Shown: one piece after another, positions 1 through 8,338 of the stretch
Layout of the letters: the number at the start of each line of letters is the position of its first letter
How positions within the stretch are numbered: the first letter of the stretch is position 1
Source: Syntrophomonadaceae bacterium
GTDB taxonomy: Bacteria; Bacillota; Syntrophomonadia; Syntrophomonadales; DTU052
Reading direction: 5' to 3'
Length of the DNA: 52,226 nucleotides
Assembly: GCA_012728655.1 (NCBI GenBank)
Contig: JAAYEQ010000067.1
Span: 1-52,226 of the forward strand
Notes under the pieces: generated by a model
What the model saw: only the letters and a program-made list of their open reading frames with translations
The model's database searches: none
What the model was told of the DNA's origin: nothing
Position numbers and translations under genes: made by a program

Positions 1-212
1 CCGAAGGTATTTAGATATGGCTGAATACCATGAATACCGTTCATGCCGGCCAAAACCAGGTTCTAATATCTTTTATCTCTAGCTCAAAGAGTCACTGCCA
101 TGACCAGAGGAATTTACACAAAATATTGGACTTGATCATATATCGGGTAGTTTATTTTTTTTCAACCGGTTAATACGGTAGATATCCTATAAAAAATAAA
201 AATTACGACAAT
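1..212. other. Left edge, no gene recognised
   Basis: An AT-rich stretch lies below the last minus-strand gene. Six bases at 6-11 and 24-29 form a short inverted repeat, but it has no T-tract. I found no open frame, RNA motif or convincing terminator. It is either intergenic DNA or the far end of a neighbouring gene's leader outside the window. Confidence 0.5.
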
Positions 213-476
213 TCACTCGTTTAAATGATGAATTTCGTTATAGGGGTTTATTTCCACCAGGATCACATCCCGGCCGATTTTCACTATCCGGTCCCAGGGA
301 ACAATGATATCATCTTTGCGGGTGAAAAAGTTTATCAACCGGTTTGGTCCCGGCAGCACCAATGCGTTTATCCTTCCTTTATCCACATCAAGGTCAAAAT
401 CCTTGATGAGCCCAAGCTTTCTGCCATCCTGCACGTTAACCACTTCCCGGGTTCTCAGGTCGGATATTTTAATCAT
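213..476 (-). CDS. ylmC: YlmC/YmxH-family PRC-barrel sporulation protein
   Basis: This 87-residue protein is a single PRC-barrel domain of the YlmC/YmxH type. It opens with the family pattern KISDLRTREVVNV, followed by DGRKLGLIKDFDLD and a central IIVPWDRIVKIGRDVILV block. The ATG follows a strong GGGGGAGGG ribosome binding site. It lies 138 bases downstream of spoIIR and beyond that gene's terminator, so it may be transcribed separately. The family is common in spore formers and often sits near sporulation or division genes, but its biochemical role is not established. Family assignment is firm; the function is only inferred from context. Confidence 0.85.
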   Translation of the reverse strand: MIKISDLRTREVVNVQDGRKLGLIKDFDLDVDKGRINALVLPGPNRLINFFTRKDDIIVPWDRIVKIGRDVILVEINPYNEIHHLNE

Positions 477-575
477 TTGATTCCCTCCCCCCTGATACGG
501 TTGTCCCGCAAGACCATGTATCCTTTTCTATTAATATGTGGCTGCGGCGGGGACATGTGATAGAAAATGGTGGCG

Positions 576-605
576 AAAAAAAAAGCCCCCGGCTTTAAGG
601 GGGCT
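576..605 (-). terminator. Rho-independent terminator after spoIIR
   Basis: On the minus strand a 7-bp perfect stem (AGCCCCC with GGGGGCT, 8-base loop) is followed directly by eight or more T. It lies 10 bases past the spoIIR stop and should end the sigG-spoIIR transcript. Confidence 0.88.
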
Positions 606-614
606 GCAGCTTCA

Positions 615-1169
615 TTACTCATGCGCTTCAGCTTTCTTCTTTAATTCCGAAAACAAGCTGGAAATAAACCAGCGCACATCTTTGTCGGCTTCGGCGGTCT
701 TCCCGACACAGAGCGGCGGGTACAGAACACACCACCAGTTGCTCCCCTTGCCGTCTCCCAACACCACCTTCAAGGCCTGATATTTTCCTTCAGGCAGGGT
801 GATCTCCCCGTAAGTCCGAACCGGAAAATCAAATTCCCCCAGCATTACCGAGGCTCCGTAATTCCCCCGGCAAGCCTCAATCTCACGGCAGGTCTCATCC
901 CGGATGGCATCGAGCTTCTGCTCCAGTATCAGGCGGCACTCCTGCGCCGAGCTGCAGGCGGCCAACTGAGGCGACAGCCAGTTGACCAGATGATCTCTGA
1001 CCTTCAACTTGATGTCCTGATCGAGCTTGCTGTCACTGTGGGCCACAATATGCATGCGAATAAGGCTGTTGGGGGTGAACGCCTCCTGTTTTTTCAACAA
1101 GTGCTGCAAAACGGGAAAAGCAATGCCGATAGCCAGTATCAGGATTAAAATACCCCACGCCTTTTTCAC
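615..1169 (-). CDS. spoIIR: Stage II sporulation protein R
   Basis: SpoIIR is the forespore signal, secreted across the septum, that triggers SpoIIGA to process pro-sigma-E in the mother cell. The 184-residue product begins with a signal or anchor helix at about 5-22, followed by the family core RMHIVAHSDSKLDQDIKLKVRD and later EITLPEGKYQALKVVLGDG and NWWCVLYPPLC. The start is GTG, behind AGGAGGGG at good spacing. It begins 12 bases after the sigG stop, so the two are probably cotranscribed. A strong terminator follows. Its placement beside spoIIGA, sigE and sigG puts the whole signalling circuit in one block. Confidence 0.95.
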   Translation of the reverse strand: MKKAWGILILILAIGIAFPVLQHLLKKQEAFTPNSLIRMHIVAHSDSKLDQDIKLKVRDHLVNWLSPQLAACSSAQECRLILEQKLDAIRDETCREIEACRGNYGASVMLGEFDFPVRTYGEITLPEGKYQALKVVLGDGKGSNWWCVLYPPLCVGKTAEADKDVRWFISSLFSELKKKAEAHE

Positions 1170-1181
1170 TTTTCACCCCTC

Positions 1182-1952
1182 CTACATATACTTTTTCATG
1201 TGCTTCAAGGCCGCTTTTTCCAATCTTGAAACCTGCGCCTGGCTGATGCCGATCTCCTCGGCAACCTCCATCTGCGTTTTGCCCTCAAAGAATCGAAGCG
1301 AGAGAATCAGCTTCTCCCGCTCCCCCAGTTTTTTCAAGGCTTCTTTTATGGAGATTTCCTCCAGCCATATGTCGTCGTTGGTCTTTTCGTCGCTGATCTG
1401 GTCCATCACCAGGATGGGATCCCCGCCATCGTTGTATATGGGTTCAAACAGTGAAATCGGCTCCTGGATGGCATCCAGGGCAAACACCACCTCTTCCTGG
1501 GGCAGTCCCAACTGATCCGCGATTTCCTGGAGGCTGGGCTCTCTCGATTTTTCCGCCACCAGCCGTTCTCTAACCTGTAAGGCTCGATACGCAATATCTC
1601 GCAGAGACCGGGACACCCTCACCGGGTTGTTGTCGCGGAGGTACCTTCTGATCTCGCCAATGATCATGGGGACGGCATAGGTGGAAAACCTTACGTTTTG
1701 TTCCAGGTCAAAGTTGTCGATGGCCTTGATCAGACCAATACAGCCCACCTGAAACAGATCGTCCACGTACTCTCCGCGATTGCTGAATCTTTGAATTACG
1801 CTCAAAACCAACCGCAAATTGCCTCTGATCAGCTCTTCTCGGGCTTCCTTTTCACCTTGCTGCGCCCGCAAAAACAGGGTCATCATTTCTTCATTCTTGA
1901 GAACCGGGAGATTGGAGGTATTTACACCGCAAATTTCAACCTTGTTGATCAT
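1182..1952 (-). CDS. sigG: RNA polymerase sporulation sigma factor sigma-G
   Basis: Sigma-G is the late forespore-specific sigma factor. The N-terminal NKVEICGVNTSNLPVLKNEE is diagnostic. Region 2 holds GEYVDDLFQVGCIGLIKAID, and region 4 ends with EIGISQAQVSRLEKAAL. I place the start at the ATG at 1952: it follows AGAGGACGGG at 8 bases and gives the MINKVEICG start expected of the family. An ATG seven codons upstream (1973) has no ribosome binding site and lies inside that Shine-Dalgarno region. Predicted length is 256 residues, normal for the family. A hairpin and a forespore-type promoter candidate separate it from sigE. Confidence 0.96.
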   Translation of the reverse strand: MINKVEICGVNTSNLPVLKNEEMMTLFLRAQQGEKEAREELIRGNLRLVLSVIQRFSNRGEYVDDLFQVGCIGLIKAIDNFDLEQNVRFSTYAVPMIIGEIRRYLRDNNPVRVSRSLRDIAYRALQVRERLVAEKSREPSLQEIADQLGLPQEEVVFALDAIQEPISLFEPIYNDGGDPILVMDQISDEKTNDDIWLEEISIKEALKKLGEREKLILSLRFFEGKTQMEVAEEIGISQAQVSRLEKAALKHMKKYM

Positions 1953-1994
1953 CAAGTTTTCCCGTCCTCTCATTTTGCGGAATTTTCATCAACA

Positions 1995-2023
1995 GTATTA
2001 GCCTTCAAGATTGTATTTATTCT
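1995..2023 (-). promoter_or_regulatory. Candidate sigma-F/G-type promoter for sigG-spoIIR
   Basis: On the minus strand upstream of sigG, GAATA is followed after 14 bases by GGCTAATAC. This resembles the sigma-F/sigma-G consensus (a GnATA-like -35 and a GG-rich -10), but spacing and several positions deviate. Separate forespore transcription of sigG is known in Bacillus. Coordinates are approximate. Confidence 0.33.
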
Positions 2024-2054
2024 GAGGGCGCGGGAAGGAAAGGAACCAACCGGC

Positions 2055-2079
2055 AAAAAATGAGGGACCTTACGGTCCC
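2055..2079 (-). terminator. Probable terminator between sigE and sigG
   Basis: On the minus strand, GGGACC-GTAA-GGTCCC forms a perfect 6-bp stem followed by TCA and six T. It lies 30 bases past the sigE stop. The three bases between stem and T-run make it a weaker terminator, so some read-through from spoIIGA-sigE into sigG is possible. Confidence 0.6.
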
Positions 2080-2108
2080 CGTGCGGTGATGAGCAGATAT
2101 GGCGGGCA

Positions 2109-2837
2109 CTATTCGGATTTTTTTATCTCGCGGCGCAATCGCCTTAGAATCCTTTTTTCCAGTCTTGATATATACGACTGTGAGATTCCAAGGACATCGG
2201 CTACTTCTTTCTGAGTCTTCTCATTGCCGTCTTCCAGCCCGAATCGCAGTTGGATGATCTTCTTTTCCCGGGGCGAAAGTTTCAGGATCGCCTGTGAAAG
2301 CAGTTTCTTCTCCACCTCTTCCTCAATCTGCTTGTAAATCATATCGCCTTCCGTCCCCAGAATATCCGACAGCAGCAGTTCGTTGCCGTCCCAGTCAACA
2401 TTCAGGGGCTCATCCAACGAAACCTCAATCTTGGTCTTCATGTTGCGGCGCAGGTACATGAGGATCTCGTTTTCGATGCAGCGGGAAGCATAGGTGGCGA
2501 GTTTTATATTCTTCTGCGGATCGAAGGTGTTGACGGCTTTGATTAAACCTATGGTCCCAATTGAGACCAGGTCTTCAATATTGATTCCCGTGTTTTCAAA
2601 CTTTTTGGCTATATAAACGACCAGTCTCAGGTTGTGCTCAATCAGACTGCTCTTAACCGAGAGGTCCCCTTTTTCCAGACGACTTATGAGATGCCCTTCT
2701 TCATCCGCCGACAGGGGTGGAGGTAAAACCTCGGTGCTGCCCACATAGTACACATACCGGTAAGCCCGGGCCTTTAGCAGTACCCTCACCAGGAAATACT
2801 TAATCGCAGCCTGGACTCGATTGATTATCTCTGCCAC
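2109..2837 (-). CDS. sigE: RNA polymerase sporulation sigma factor pro-sigma-E
   Basis: Sigma-E directs early mother-cell transcription and is made as an inactive precursor. The sequence carries [14 protein letters not shown] just after a hydrophobic, basic pro-region, then [18 protein letters not shown] in region 2 and [18 protein letters not shown] in region 4. The frame stays open upstream to 2945, but that part overlaps spoIIGA and gives a non-family extension. GGGAGG precedes two in-frame GTG codons (2843, 2837). The second has the better 9-base spacing, giving 242 residues with a pro-sequence of roughly 30. The gene starts about 30 bases after spoIIGA, as in other spore formers. Confidence 0.95.
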   Translation of the reverse strand: MAEIINRVQAAIKYFLVRVLLKARAYRYVYYVGSTEVLPPPLSADEEGHLISRLEKGDLSVKSSLIEHNLRLVVYIAKKFENTGINIEDLVSIGTIGLIKAVNTFDPQKNIKLATYASRCIENEILMYLRRNMKTKIEVSLDEPLNVDWDGNELLLSDILGTEGDMIYKQIEEEVEKKLLSQAILKLSPREKKIIQLRFGLEDGNEKTQKEVADVLGISQSYISRLEKRILRRLRREIKKSE

Positions 2838-2868
2838 TTCCACATACCTCCCTACTTGCACAAGCTGA

Positions 2869-3753
2869 TCACTGCTGGACAAAAGCGGCGGGAACCAGCA
2901 TCTGAAAGCTTCCTTCCGGGCTGAGAGTATCGCGGTACAAGCCAATGACCACCCCGGGATAACTTAACCAGCGGTTTCCGGCTTGAATCTTGAGTTCGTC
3001 GCTGCGCACCCCAACAAGCAGCCCGTGCTTTTTGCCGATTGAGGTGAAAGGAATTACACGAAGGCGATGGGCCCAACTGGTCTGGGCCAGGGCTTCAAAC
3101 AGGTTATCCTCCTGCTCGCAGTAATCAACAGCCTCACGAACATCACTGGGAAAGCAGTTGCTGACAAGTTTGTATTCAGCCACCACCACCGGTTTGTTGG
3201 TTAAAGGATCGGTCAGGTTGTTGCCGGTATCAATGAATCCTTCGCCATGGCACCAGGTGGAGCCGAAGCGCATCTCCACCGAACATCTGAGCAGGCCGGG
3301 CAGGACCCGCTCCTTCATCAACCGGTCCCCATACGCTCCCAGGGCCACGGCACAGATTATGCCTCCCCCCAGCCAGAGGTAAGAGAAATCTGATACCGAT
3401 GCCAACGGATAACCCTGAAACAGGTACGACAAACCCACAACCGCTCCGGCCATGGCAAAGCTTACCCCATAGAAGTACGCCCAGGCCTTCAAGAACATGC
3501 GGCCGCTATCCGGCCAGTAGGCCAGGATGACGATTATTCCGGAGATAATAATTTTTACCGGGAAATCATACCAGACCGACAGGTTGCTGAATACACACCC
3601 TGCCGAGTAGACTGCACCGAGTATGGAAGCGGTAAGAATTCGCCCGTAACGTATTTCAATACCGGCAAGCTTACCGGCCGCCCACAGGAGCAGGAAGTCC
3701 ATAACCAGGTTGACCAAAAAGATCACATCTATATAAACCGGGGTTTGCTCCAT
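2869..3753 (-). CDS. spoIIGA: Sporulation sigma-E processing aspartic protease SpoIIGA
   Basis: SpoIIGA is the septum-located membrane protease that cuts pro-sigma-E after receiving the SpoIIR signal. The N-terminal half has about five hydrophobic membrane segments (from residue 6 to about 145). The C-terminal half holds the aspartic-protease signature [19 protein letters not shown], with the catalytic Asp at about 175. Length is 294 residues, typical. The ATG follows GGGAGG at 10 bases. It is cotranscribed with its substrate sigE. A Spo0A-box match and a possible promoter lie upstream, just below the ftsZ terminator. Confidence 0.95.
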   Translation of the reverse strand: MEQTPVYIDVIFLVNLVMDFLLLWAAGKLAGIEIRYGRILTASILGAVYSAGCVFSNLSVWYDFPVKIIISGIIVILAYWPDSGRMFLKAWAYFYGVSFAMAGAVVGLSYLFQGYPLASVSDFSYLWLGGGIICAVALGAYGDRLMKERVLPGLLRCSVEMRFGSTWCHGEGFIDTGNNLTDPLTNKPVVVAEYKLVSNCFPSDVREAVDYCEQEDNLFEALAQTSWAHRLRVIPFTSIGKKHGLLVGVRSDELKIQAGNRWLSYPGVVIGLYRDTLSPEGSFQMLVPAAFVQQ

Positions 3754-3792
3754 CTGCTATTACCCTCCCGTCTCCCGGAGTGTGAAGCCGCA

Positions 3793-3871
3793 TTCGCCAT
3801 TAAATCACTATGATTGTTGGCGGTAAAACATTCTCCCAAAGTATAGCAAAATAACACTGCATATCTTGTAA
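3793..3871 (-). promoter_or_regulatory. Candidate spoIIG promoter with Spo0A-box match
   Basis: On the minus strand, TTACAA (3871-3866) is followed after 20 bases by TATACT (3845-3840), which is preceded by a TGn extension. A TGGCGAA word (3799-3793) fits the 0A-box consensus TGnCGAA. In B. subtilis the spoIIG promoter is Spo0A-activated and has an unusually long spacer, which makes the 20-base spacing suggestive. Here, however, the box lies downstream of the -10, so the arrangement differs and the call is tentative. Confidence 0.35.
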
Positions 3872-3879
3872 TTTTATGG

Positions 3880-3914
3880 AAAAAGAAAAGGCCCCCTGTT
3901 TTGACAGAAGGCCT
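3880..3914 (-). terminator. Rho-independent terminator after ftsZ
   Basis: On the minus strand AGGCC, a 2-base bulge and CTG pair with CAG, a bulge and GGCCT across a short loop. The stem is followed by a T-rich tract (TTTTCTTTTT). It lies 32 bases past the ftsZ stop and separates the dcw cluster from spoIIGA. Confidence 0.75.
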
Positions 3915-3946
3915 CACAAAGTATGTATTATCGAATTGATTACCGC

Positions 3947-4996
3947 TTATTTCCTCCTAAGGAAAGTGGGGATCTCGAGGTCCTGAGAGACAAAGGATTT
4001 CATTTTCAACTCGGGTATTTCGGGGTGGGATTCTTTCTTCTTGCCGTCAAAGCCAGTGGCGATAACGGTCACCCTGACCTCGTCCTCCAGATTGTCATCG
4101 ATCATCACGCCGAAGATGATATTGGCATCCGGGTCGGCCGCCTGCGATATAATCTCCGCCGCTTCATTTATCTCGTACAGGGTCAGTTTGGAATCGCCGG
4201 TAATGTTAAACAGGACCCCCCGGGCGCCGTCGATGGAGGTTTCAAGCAGCGGGCTGGAAATCGCGGCCCTTGCCGCCTCGACCGCCCGGTTTTCACCGCG
4301 TCCGACCCCAATCCCCATCAAAGCGGTTCCCGTCTCCTGCATGATCGTCCTGACGTCTGCAAAGTCGCAGTTGATAAGAGCCGGAACGGCAATGAGATCC
4401 GATATGCCCTGTACTCCCTGTCGAAGCACATCATCGGCAATCCGAAATGCATCGTTGATTGAGGTGTGTTTATCGACAACCTGCAACAGGCGATCATTGG
4501 GGATGGTAATAAGACTGTCGACCTTGGCCTTCAGTTCGGCCACTCCCTGCTCCGCCTGGCTGCTTCTCTTTCTCCCCTCAAACATGAAGGGACGAGTCAC
4601 AACCCCCACGGTTAAAGCGCCCAATTCCTTGGCAATTTCAGCGATAACCGGCGCTCCCCCGGTTCCGGTGCCTCCGCCCATTCCGGCGGTAATGAAGACC
4701 ATATCCGCACCCTGCAGCGCCTTTTTTATCTCCTCCCTGCTTTCTTCCGCAGCTTTTTTGCCAATCTCGGGGTTGGCACCTGCACCCAATCCTTTGGTAA
4801 GCTTCTCTCCCATCTGGATCTTGACTTCCGCTTTGGAGAGCTTTAGGTCCTGGCTGTCGGTATTGGCTGCAATAAATTCCACCCCGCGCAGGTCGGCTTC
4901 AATCATGCGATTGACGGCGTTGTTGCCACCACCACCCACACCTATTACCTTTATGTCGGCAAATCGTTGATGTTCTTCCACGTCAAACTCGAGCAC
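3947..4996 (-). CDS. ftsZ: Cell division GTPase FtsZ
   Basis: FtsZ polymerises into the cytokinetic Z-ring. The 349-residue protein shows the tubulin signature GGGTGTG at 107-113, the upstream [11 protein letters not shown], the T7-loop region [11 protein letters not shown], and a C-terminal peptide [11 protein letters not shown] that binds partners such as FtsA. The start is GTG, 8 bases after AAGGGGG, 12 bases below the ftsA stop, so the two are translated from one message. The linker before the C-terminal peptide is short. It is the last gene of the dcw block before its terminator. Confidence 0.98.
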   Translation of the reverse strand: MLEFDVEEHQRFADIKVIGVGGGGNNAVNRMIEADLRGVEFIAANTDSQDLKLSKAEVKIQMGEKLTKGLGAGANPEIGKKAAEESREEIKKALQGADMVFITAGMGGGTGTGGAPVIAEIAKELGALTVGVVTRPFMFEGRKRSSQAEQGVAELKAKVDSLITIPNDRLLQVVDKHTSINDAFRIADDVLRQGVQGISDLIAVPALINCDFADVRTIMQETGTALMGIGVGRGENRAVEAARAAISSPLLETSIDGARGVLFNITGDSKLTLYEINEAAEIISQAADPDANIIFGVMIDDNLEDEVRVTVIATGFDGKKKESHPEIPELKMKSFVSQDLEIPTFLRRK

Positions 4997-5008
4997 CTTT
5001 TAACCCCC

Positions 5009-6238
5009 TTAACTGAACAACTCTTTGAACCAGTTGCCTATTCTGGAAATAAATCCACTCACAAGCTTATCCGGCTTTTCTCCTCCCAGGTCGCCTATGA
5101 CACGTGTTCCGTACAGCAGATTGCCCAGTACGGCAGCGTACTCGGGCCCGTACTGCTGATTGAGGCCCAGGCCGCCGTTCTCCGGATAACCTATCCGCAT
5201 GGGCATATTAAGGTATTCTTCTCCGAAAGGTATAATTCCTTTTAATAAAGAACACCCCCCTGTCAAAACCATCCCCGCCGGCAGCACGCCGTCAAAACCG
5301 GTGCGACGCAGTTCGTTATTAAGAATTTCCAGAAGTTCTTCTACCCGGGGCTGAATAATTGAGGCGATGGTTCTTTGGGAAACCCGACGACTGTCCTTGC
5401 CGTAAATGCTGGAAATATCAACCACTGTATCTTCGGGAATCAAGTCTACATGAGCATAGCCGTAATTCTCTTTGATGCGGCGGGCCTCATCGATGGTCGT
5501 CCTCAGTCCTACCGCCAGGTCACGAGTAATGTAATCACCGCCTACCGGCAGTACCGACGCATAAACCAGTGACCCCTGTTCAAAGATCGCAATATCGCTG
5601 GTACCCCCTCCGATGTCCACCAGCACCACGCCCATTTCCTTTTCCGCAGGCTGGAGAACCGCTTCGGCAGCCAGAATGCTGCTTAAAACAATCTCCTTGA
5701 CCCTGGTTCCCGTACGGCTGACCGTCTTAATCATATTCTGCAGAGCAGAGGTCATGGCGGTAACGATTATTACCTCGACTTCCAGACGTGATCCCATCAT
5801 TCCCAGGGGATCAACTACCCCCTCATATCCATCCACAATAAACTGCCTGGGTATTATGTGCACCACGGAGCGATCAGGAGAGACGGGAATCATCCTTGCT
5901 GCTTGAATGGCTCGATTGATGTCGTCACTGTTGATCTCGTGATTGGGATGTGTTACCGCAATAGTTGCCCGGTTTATCGTCGTAGCTATACTGGTACTGT
6001 TGAAGCCCACACGGGTGGCGGTGATAGGGGTTCCGGCAATTCGTTCTACTCCATCCAGCAGTTGATCAATGGTCCGGGCCGAGGATTCAATATCAACCAC
6101 ATTTCCCCGGCGCATCCCCGCTGACTCTATTTGACTGAGTGCCAGCAGAGTAAGAGAATTGTCGGGATTAACTTCCCCTACTGCAACTGCCATTTTGGTG
6201 GAACCCAAATCGAGGCCGACCAAAATATTCCTTCTCAC
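5009..6238 (-). CDS. ftsA: Cell division protein FtsA
   Basis: FtsA is the actin-like protein that tethers FtsZ to the membrane. Visible are the phosphate-1 motif VGLDLGSTKM, the 1C subdomain stretch, phosphate-2 VLVDIGGGTSDIAIF, the adenosine motif VLTGGCSLLKG, and a C-terminal amphipathic helix ending IGNWFKELFS that should bind the membrane. The frame is open to a TTG at 6259. The GTG at 6238 is preferred because CGGGGG stands 6 bases upstream and the product starts MRRNILVGLDLGS. Length is about 409 residues, normal. It sits directly upstream of ftsZ. Confidence 0.97.
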   Translation of the reverse strand: MRRNILVGLDLGSTKMAVAVGEVNPDNSLTLLALSQIESAGMRRGNVVDIESSARTIDQLLDGVERIAGTPITATRVGFNSTSIATTINRATIAVTHPNHEINSDDINRAIQAARMIPVSPDRSVVHIIPRQFIVDGYEGVVDPLGMMGSRLEVEVIIVTAMTSALQNMIKTVSRTGTRVKEIVLSSILAAEAVLQPAEKEMGVVLVDIGGGTSDIAIFEQGSLVYASVLPVGGDYITRDLAVGLRTTIDEARRIKENYGYAHVDLIPEDTVVDISSIYGKDSRRVSQRTIASIIQPRVEELLEILNNELRRTGFDGVLPAGMVLTGGCSLLKGIIPFGEEYLNMPMRIGYPENGGLGLNQQYGPEYAAVLGNLLYGTRVIGDLGGEKPDKLVSGFISRIGNWFKELFS

Positions 6239-6317
6239 CGAAGACCCCCGCAGAACCAAACTTGCCCTGTCATCTATTTACCACACCAGTGCAAAATTTC
6301 CTTTTTTATGTCGTAAA

Positions 6318-6656
6318 TTAATAGTATTTCTTTAAAAAGTAGCGCCTGATTATCGCAAGGTTTTGGAACAGCCTTACTCCAAAGGCTACTACAGCCGCCA
6401 AATACAGTTCAACGCCCAACCGGTCCCCCAGATAAGCCAGGCCGGCGGCCAACAGGGCATTGGTAATAAACCCGCTGACAAAAACTGCGTTGTCAAACAC
6501 ATTCTCCATATAAGCTCTAATTCCGCCAAAAACCGAGTCCAGCATCGCGAGTATGGCAACCGACATGTATTTCGCATAGACCAAGGGGATAAATACCGGC
6601 AGCTGAAAGCCGATAATGAGGCCAATGAGCAAGCAGAATATTACCACTAACCACAT
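6318..6656 (-). CDS. sbp: Small basic protein Sbp (DUF1290)
   Basis: This 112-residue integral membrane protein has about three hydrophobic helices and the family motifs LAMLDSVFGGIRA, FVSGFITNALLA and VAFGVRLFQNLAIIRR, matching Bacillus Sbp. It lies between DUF881 and ftsA, exactly where sbp lies in Bacillus. The molecular function is unknown, but the conserved position implies a role connected with division or the envelope. The ATG follows GAGAGGCGG at somewhat long spacing. Confidence 0.9.
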   Translation of the reverse strand: MWLVVIFCLLIGLIIGFQLPVFIPLVYAKYMSVAILAMLDSVFGGIRAYMENVFDNAVFVSGFITNALLAAGLAYLGDRLGVELYLAAVVAFGVRLFQNLAIIRRYFLKKYY

Positions 6657-6733
6657 AAATTATACCGCCTCTCTACGAAATAAGAATTCCGGCGTCACCC
6701 GCATCCCGTTCGATATCTGAACTCGGGTCCTCA

Positions 6734-7459
6734 TCAGGTATTTCCGGTACCGCTTTTTACCGGTTCCGCATACTGGAACTTGATAGATCCCTTATAGGCC
6801 GGTATCTCGATCGAATCCGAAGGCTGAATCTGGTACTGGATGCCAAAGTTCTCAATATAGCTTAACCAGCCCCCGGTGATCCTCAGCGAGCTTTCCAGAA
6901 CCTGTGGATCGCCAATAGCTTTGATTACAAACGGAGGTGCGATCTTGTTTACATTTACCAGGATGGTGGTACCGGCGCAGCGGATTTCGGAATTGGCCAC
7001 CAGCCGGTGCTCATTGATGCTGATGGCTTCGGCTCCTGCCGCCCAGAGTTCATTTACCACCTTTAATAAGTCCTCATCATGAACCAAATAATTATTGGGA
7101 TCCTCCCCGGGTTGCAATGCATGAGGGCTGTCATTAAGGGTTACGATGACTCCTTTTCCTCTCACCGGCACCAGTCCCGCCGCCATATTGGCTTTGACCA
7201 GTTCTTCTCTAAGAGCCTTTACCGCTTCCCCCTCCTGGCTCGCGGCCGTTTCTTCCAGTTTCTCCCGGAGGGACAAAACCTCTTCCGCCAGATAATCTCG
7301 CTCTCGCTTCAGGTTTTCCATTTGTACCGTAATCTCCGCCCAGCGATCGGTCGACACGTACCGGGGACTTTTTTCATTGGACCTGAATTGAAGCGCCAGC
7401 AATATTCCCAGGACCAGACATACAACGGCCATCGAGATCTGGGCTCCCTTAAGTTTCAA
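6734..7459 (-). CDS. DUF881 division-cluster protein (YlxW/YlxX-like)
   Basis: The 241-residue protein has an N-terminal membrane helix at about 8-25, a coiled-coil at about 40-95 rich in Leu and Glu, then the DUF881 domain (GLVPVRGKGVIVTLNDSP, NELWAAGAEAISIN, RCAGTTILVN). Bacillus carries two copies (ylxW and ylxX) at this point; only one is present here. It probably faces the outside of the membrane. The start is TTG behind GGGGTGAT. Function is unknown, and the conserved coiled-coil and location suggest a divisome accessory. Confidence 0.87.
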   Translation of the reverse strand: MKLKGAQISMAVVCLVLGILLALQFRSNEKSPRYVSTDRWAEITVQMENLKRERDYLAEEVLSLREKLEETAASQEGEAVKALREELVKANMAAGLVPVRGKGVIVTLNDSPHALQPGEDPNNYLVHDEDLLKVVNELWAAGAEAISINEHRLVANSEIRCAGTTILVNVNKIAPPFVIKAIGDPQVLESSLRITGGWLSYIENFGIQYQIQPSDSIEIPAYKGSIKFQYAEPVKSGTGNT

Positions 7460-7473
7460 CAGGTATCACCCCA

Positions 7474-8214
7474 CTAGTGTTTCTCCTGAATTACCGGTTG
7501 TCCCTTGAAACGCAGATCAATGTATTCGAACCCGCTGTGATTATCCTCTTCCTTTTGTTTCTTAATCACCCGCCGCCAGTAGCTTATTTTTTCGTCCATG
7601 CGCTCCTTGCCTCCGAGCCTGACCTCGGTTCCATCAAGGGTAAATACCGTAACCTGTCCGGTCGAGGAATAGTGAAACTCGGATACCTCCTGCATGAGGT
7701 CATCGGGCAATGCTTGAGATATATACCTGATTAACTCGACTGCGTTTGGGTTAACCTTCTGTCCTTCCACTACCCTCTCTTCGATACCGGCAATGGAAAT
7801 CACCAAAAGGTCTGTCTCTCCCATCATTTCCAACTTGTCCAAACACACCCCTTCATTGTCTATTACCAAAACGCCCCCATTATGTATAACATACGCCCAA
7901 GCTTCCCTTTCGACTACACTTATCCGCACCCGGTTGGGAAAAATTCTTTTTACCTCGGCTTGTCTTACATAAGGGATTACTTCAATAGCTTTTTGGCTGG
8001 CCTCGGTTTTGAATTTAAAGATGTTCTGCCCGGTATTGATACCGGACAGAGCAATGATCTCTTGGGTCGGAACGATGTGATTGCCTGTAACCTCAATGTC
8101 TTCAATAAAAAAGACTGAACTGTGAAGGAAGTAATAGAAGCCAACAATAACAGCCAGGCAAAGGGCGAGGAACATAATGACATTGCGGCCGTTTCTGTTT
8201 CTTCGTCTTCTCAT
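7474..8214 (-). CDS. ftsQ: Cell division protein FtsQ/DivIB
   Basis: FtsQ/DivIB is the single-pass divisome protein that links FtsL and its partners. A basic cytoplasmic start (RRRRNRNGRN) precedes a membrane helix at about 13-32. A POTRA domain then begins with FFIEDIEVTGNHIVPTQEI, followed by the beta domain. Of two in-frame ATGs, the one at 8214 is preceded by GGGAGGAG at 5 bases; the one at 8229 is part of that Shine-Dalgarno. A sigma-A promoter candidate lies immediately upstream. Confidence 0.93.
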   Translation of the reverse strand: MRRRRNRNGRNVIMFLALCLAVIVGFYYFLHSSVFFIEDIEVTGNHIVPTQEIIALSGINTGQNIFKFKTEASQKAIEVIPYVRQAEVKRIFPNRVRISVVEREAWAYVIHNGGVLVIDNEGVCLDKLEMMGETDLLVISIAGIEERVVEGQKVNPNAVELIRYISQALPDDLMQEVSEFHYSSTGQVTVFTLDGTEVRLGGKERMDEKISYWRRVIKKQKEEDNHSGFEYIDLRFKGQPVIQEKH

Positions 8215-8241
8215 CCGTTCTCCTCCCATGGCGTCAGCAGC

Positions 8242-8271
8242 ATTATATCAGATATACCTTGACGGTTGGAA
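8242..8271 (-). promoter_or_regulatory. Candidate internal sigma-A promoter for ftsQ-ftsZ
   Basis: On the minus strand, TTCCAA (8271-8266) and a perfect -10 TATAAT (8247-8242) are separated by 18 bases. Transcription would start about 20 bases before the ftsQ ATG. This would let ftsQ, ftsA and ftsZ be expressed apart from the mur genes. Confidence 0.5.
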
Positions 8272-8280
8272 GCAATATCC

Positions 8281-8309
8281 CTTCTCCCTGCACCATAACC
8301 ATGGAGAAG
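8281..8309. other. Hairpin between murA and ftsQ promoter
   Basis: CTTCTCC (8281-8287) and GGAGAAG (8303-8309) form a perfect 7-bp stem with a 15-base loop. No T-tract follows on either strand, so it is not a standard terminator. It lies between the murA stop and the internal promoter and could be a processing or attenuation site. Confidence 0.4.
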
Positions 8310-8338
8310 ATTATTAAATTGGCGGCCGGTATTCAGCA

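Noticed and set aside
2838-2945. N-terminal extension of SigE to the ATG at 2945
   Set aside because: It overlaps spoIIGA by 77 bases, has no ribosome binding site and adds residues absent from the family; GTG starts behind GGGAGG fit better.
4041-4970. 309-residue plus-strand frame opposite ftsZ
   Set aside because: It is the antisense shadow of ftsZ, low-complexity in Ser, Ala and Pro, with no family features.
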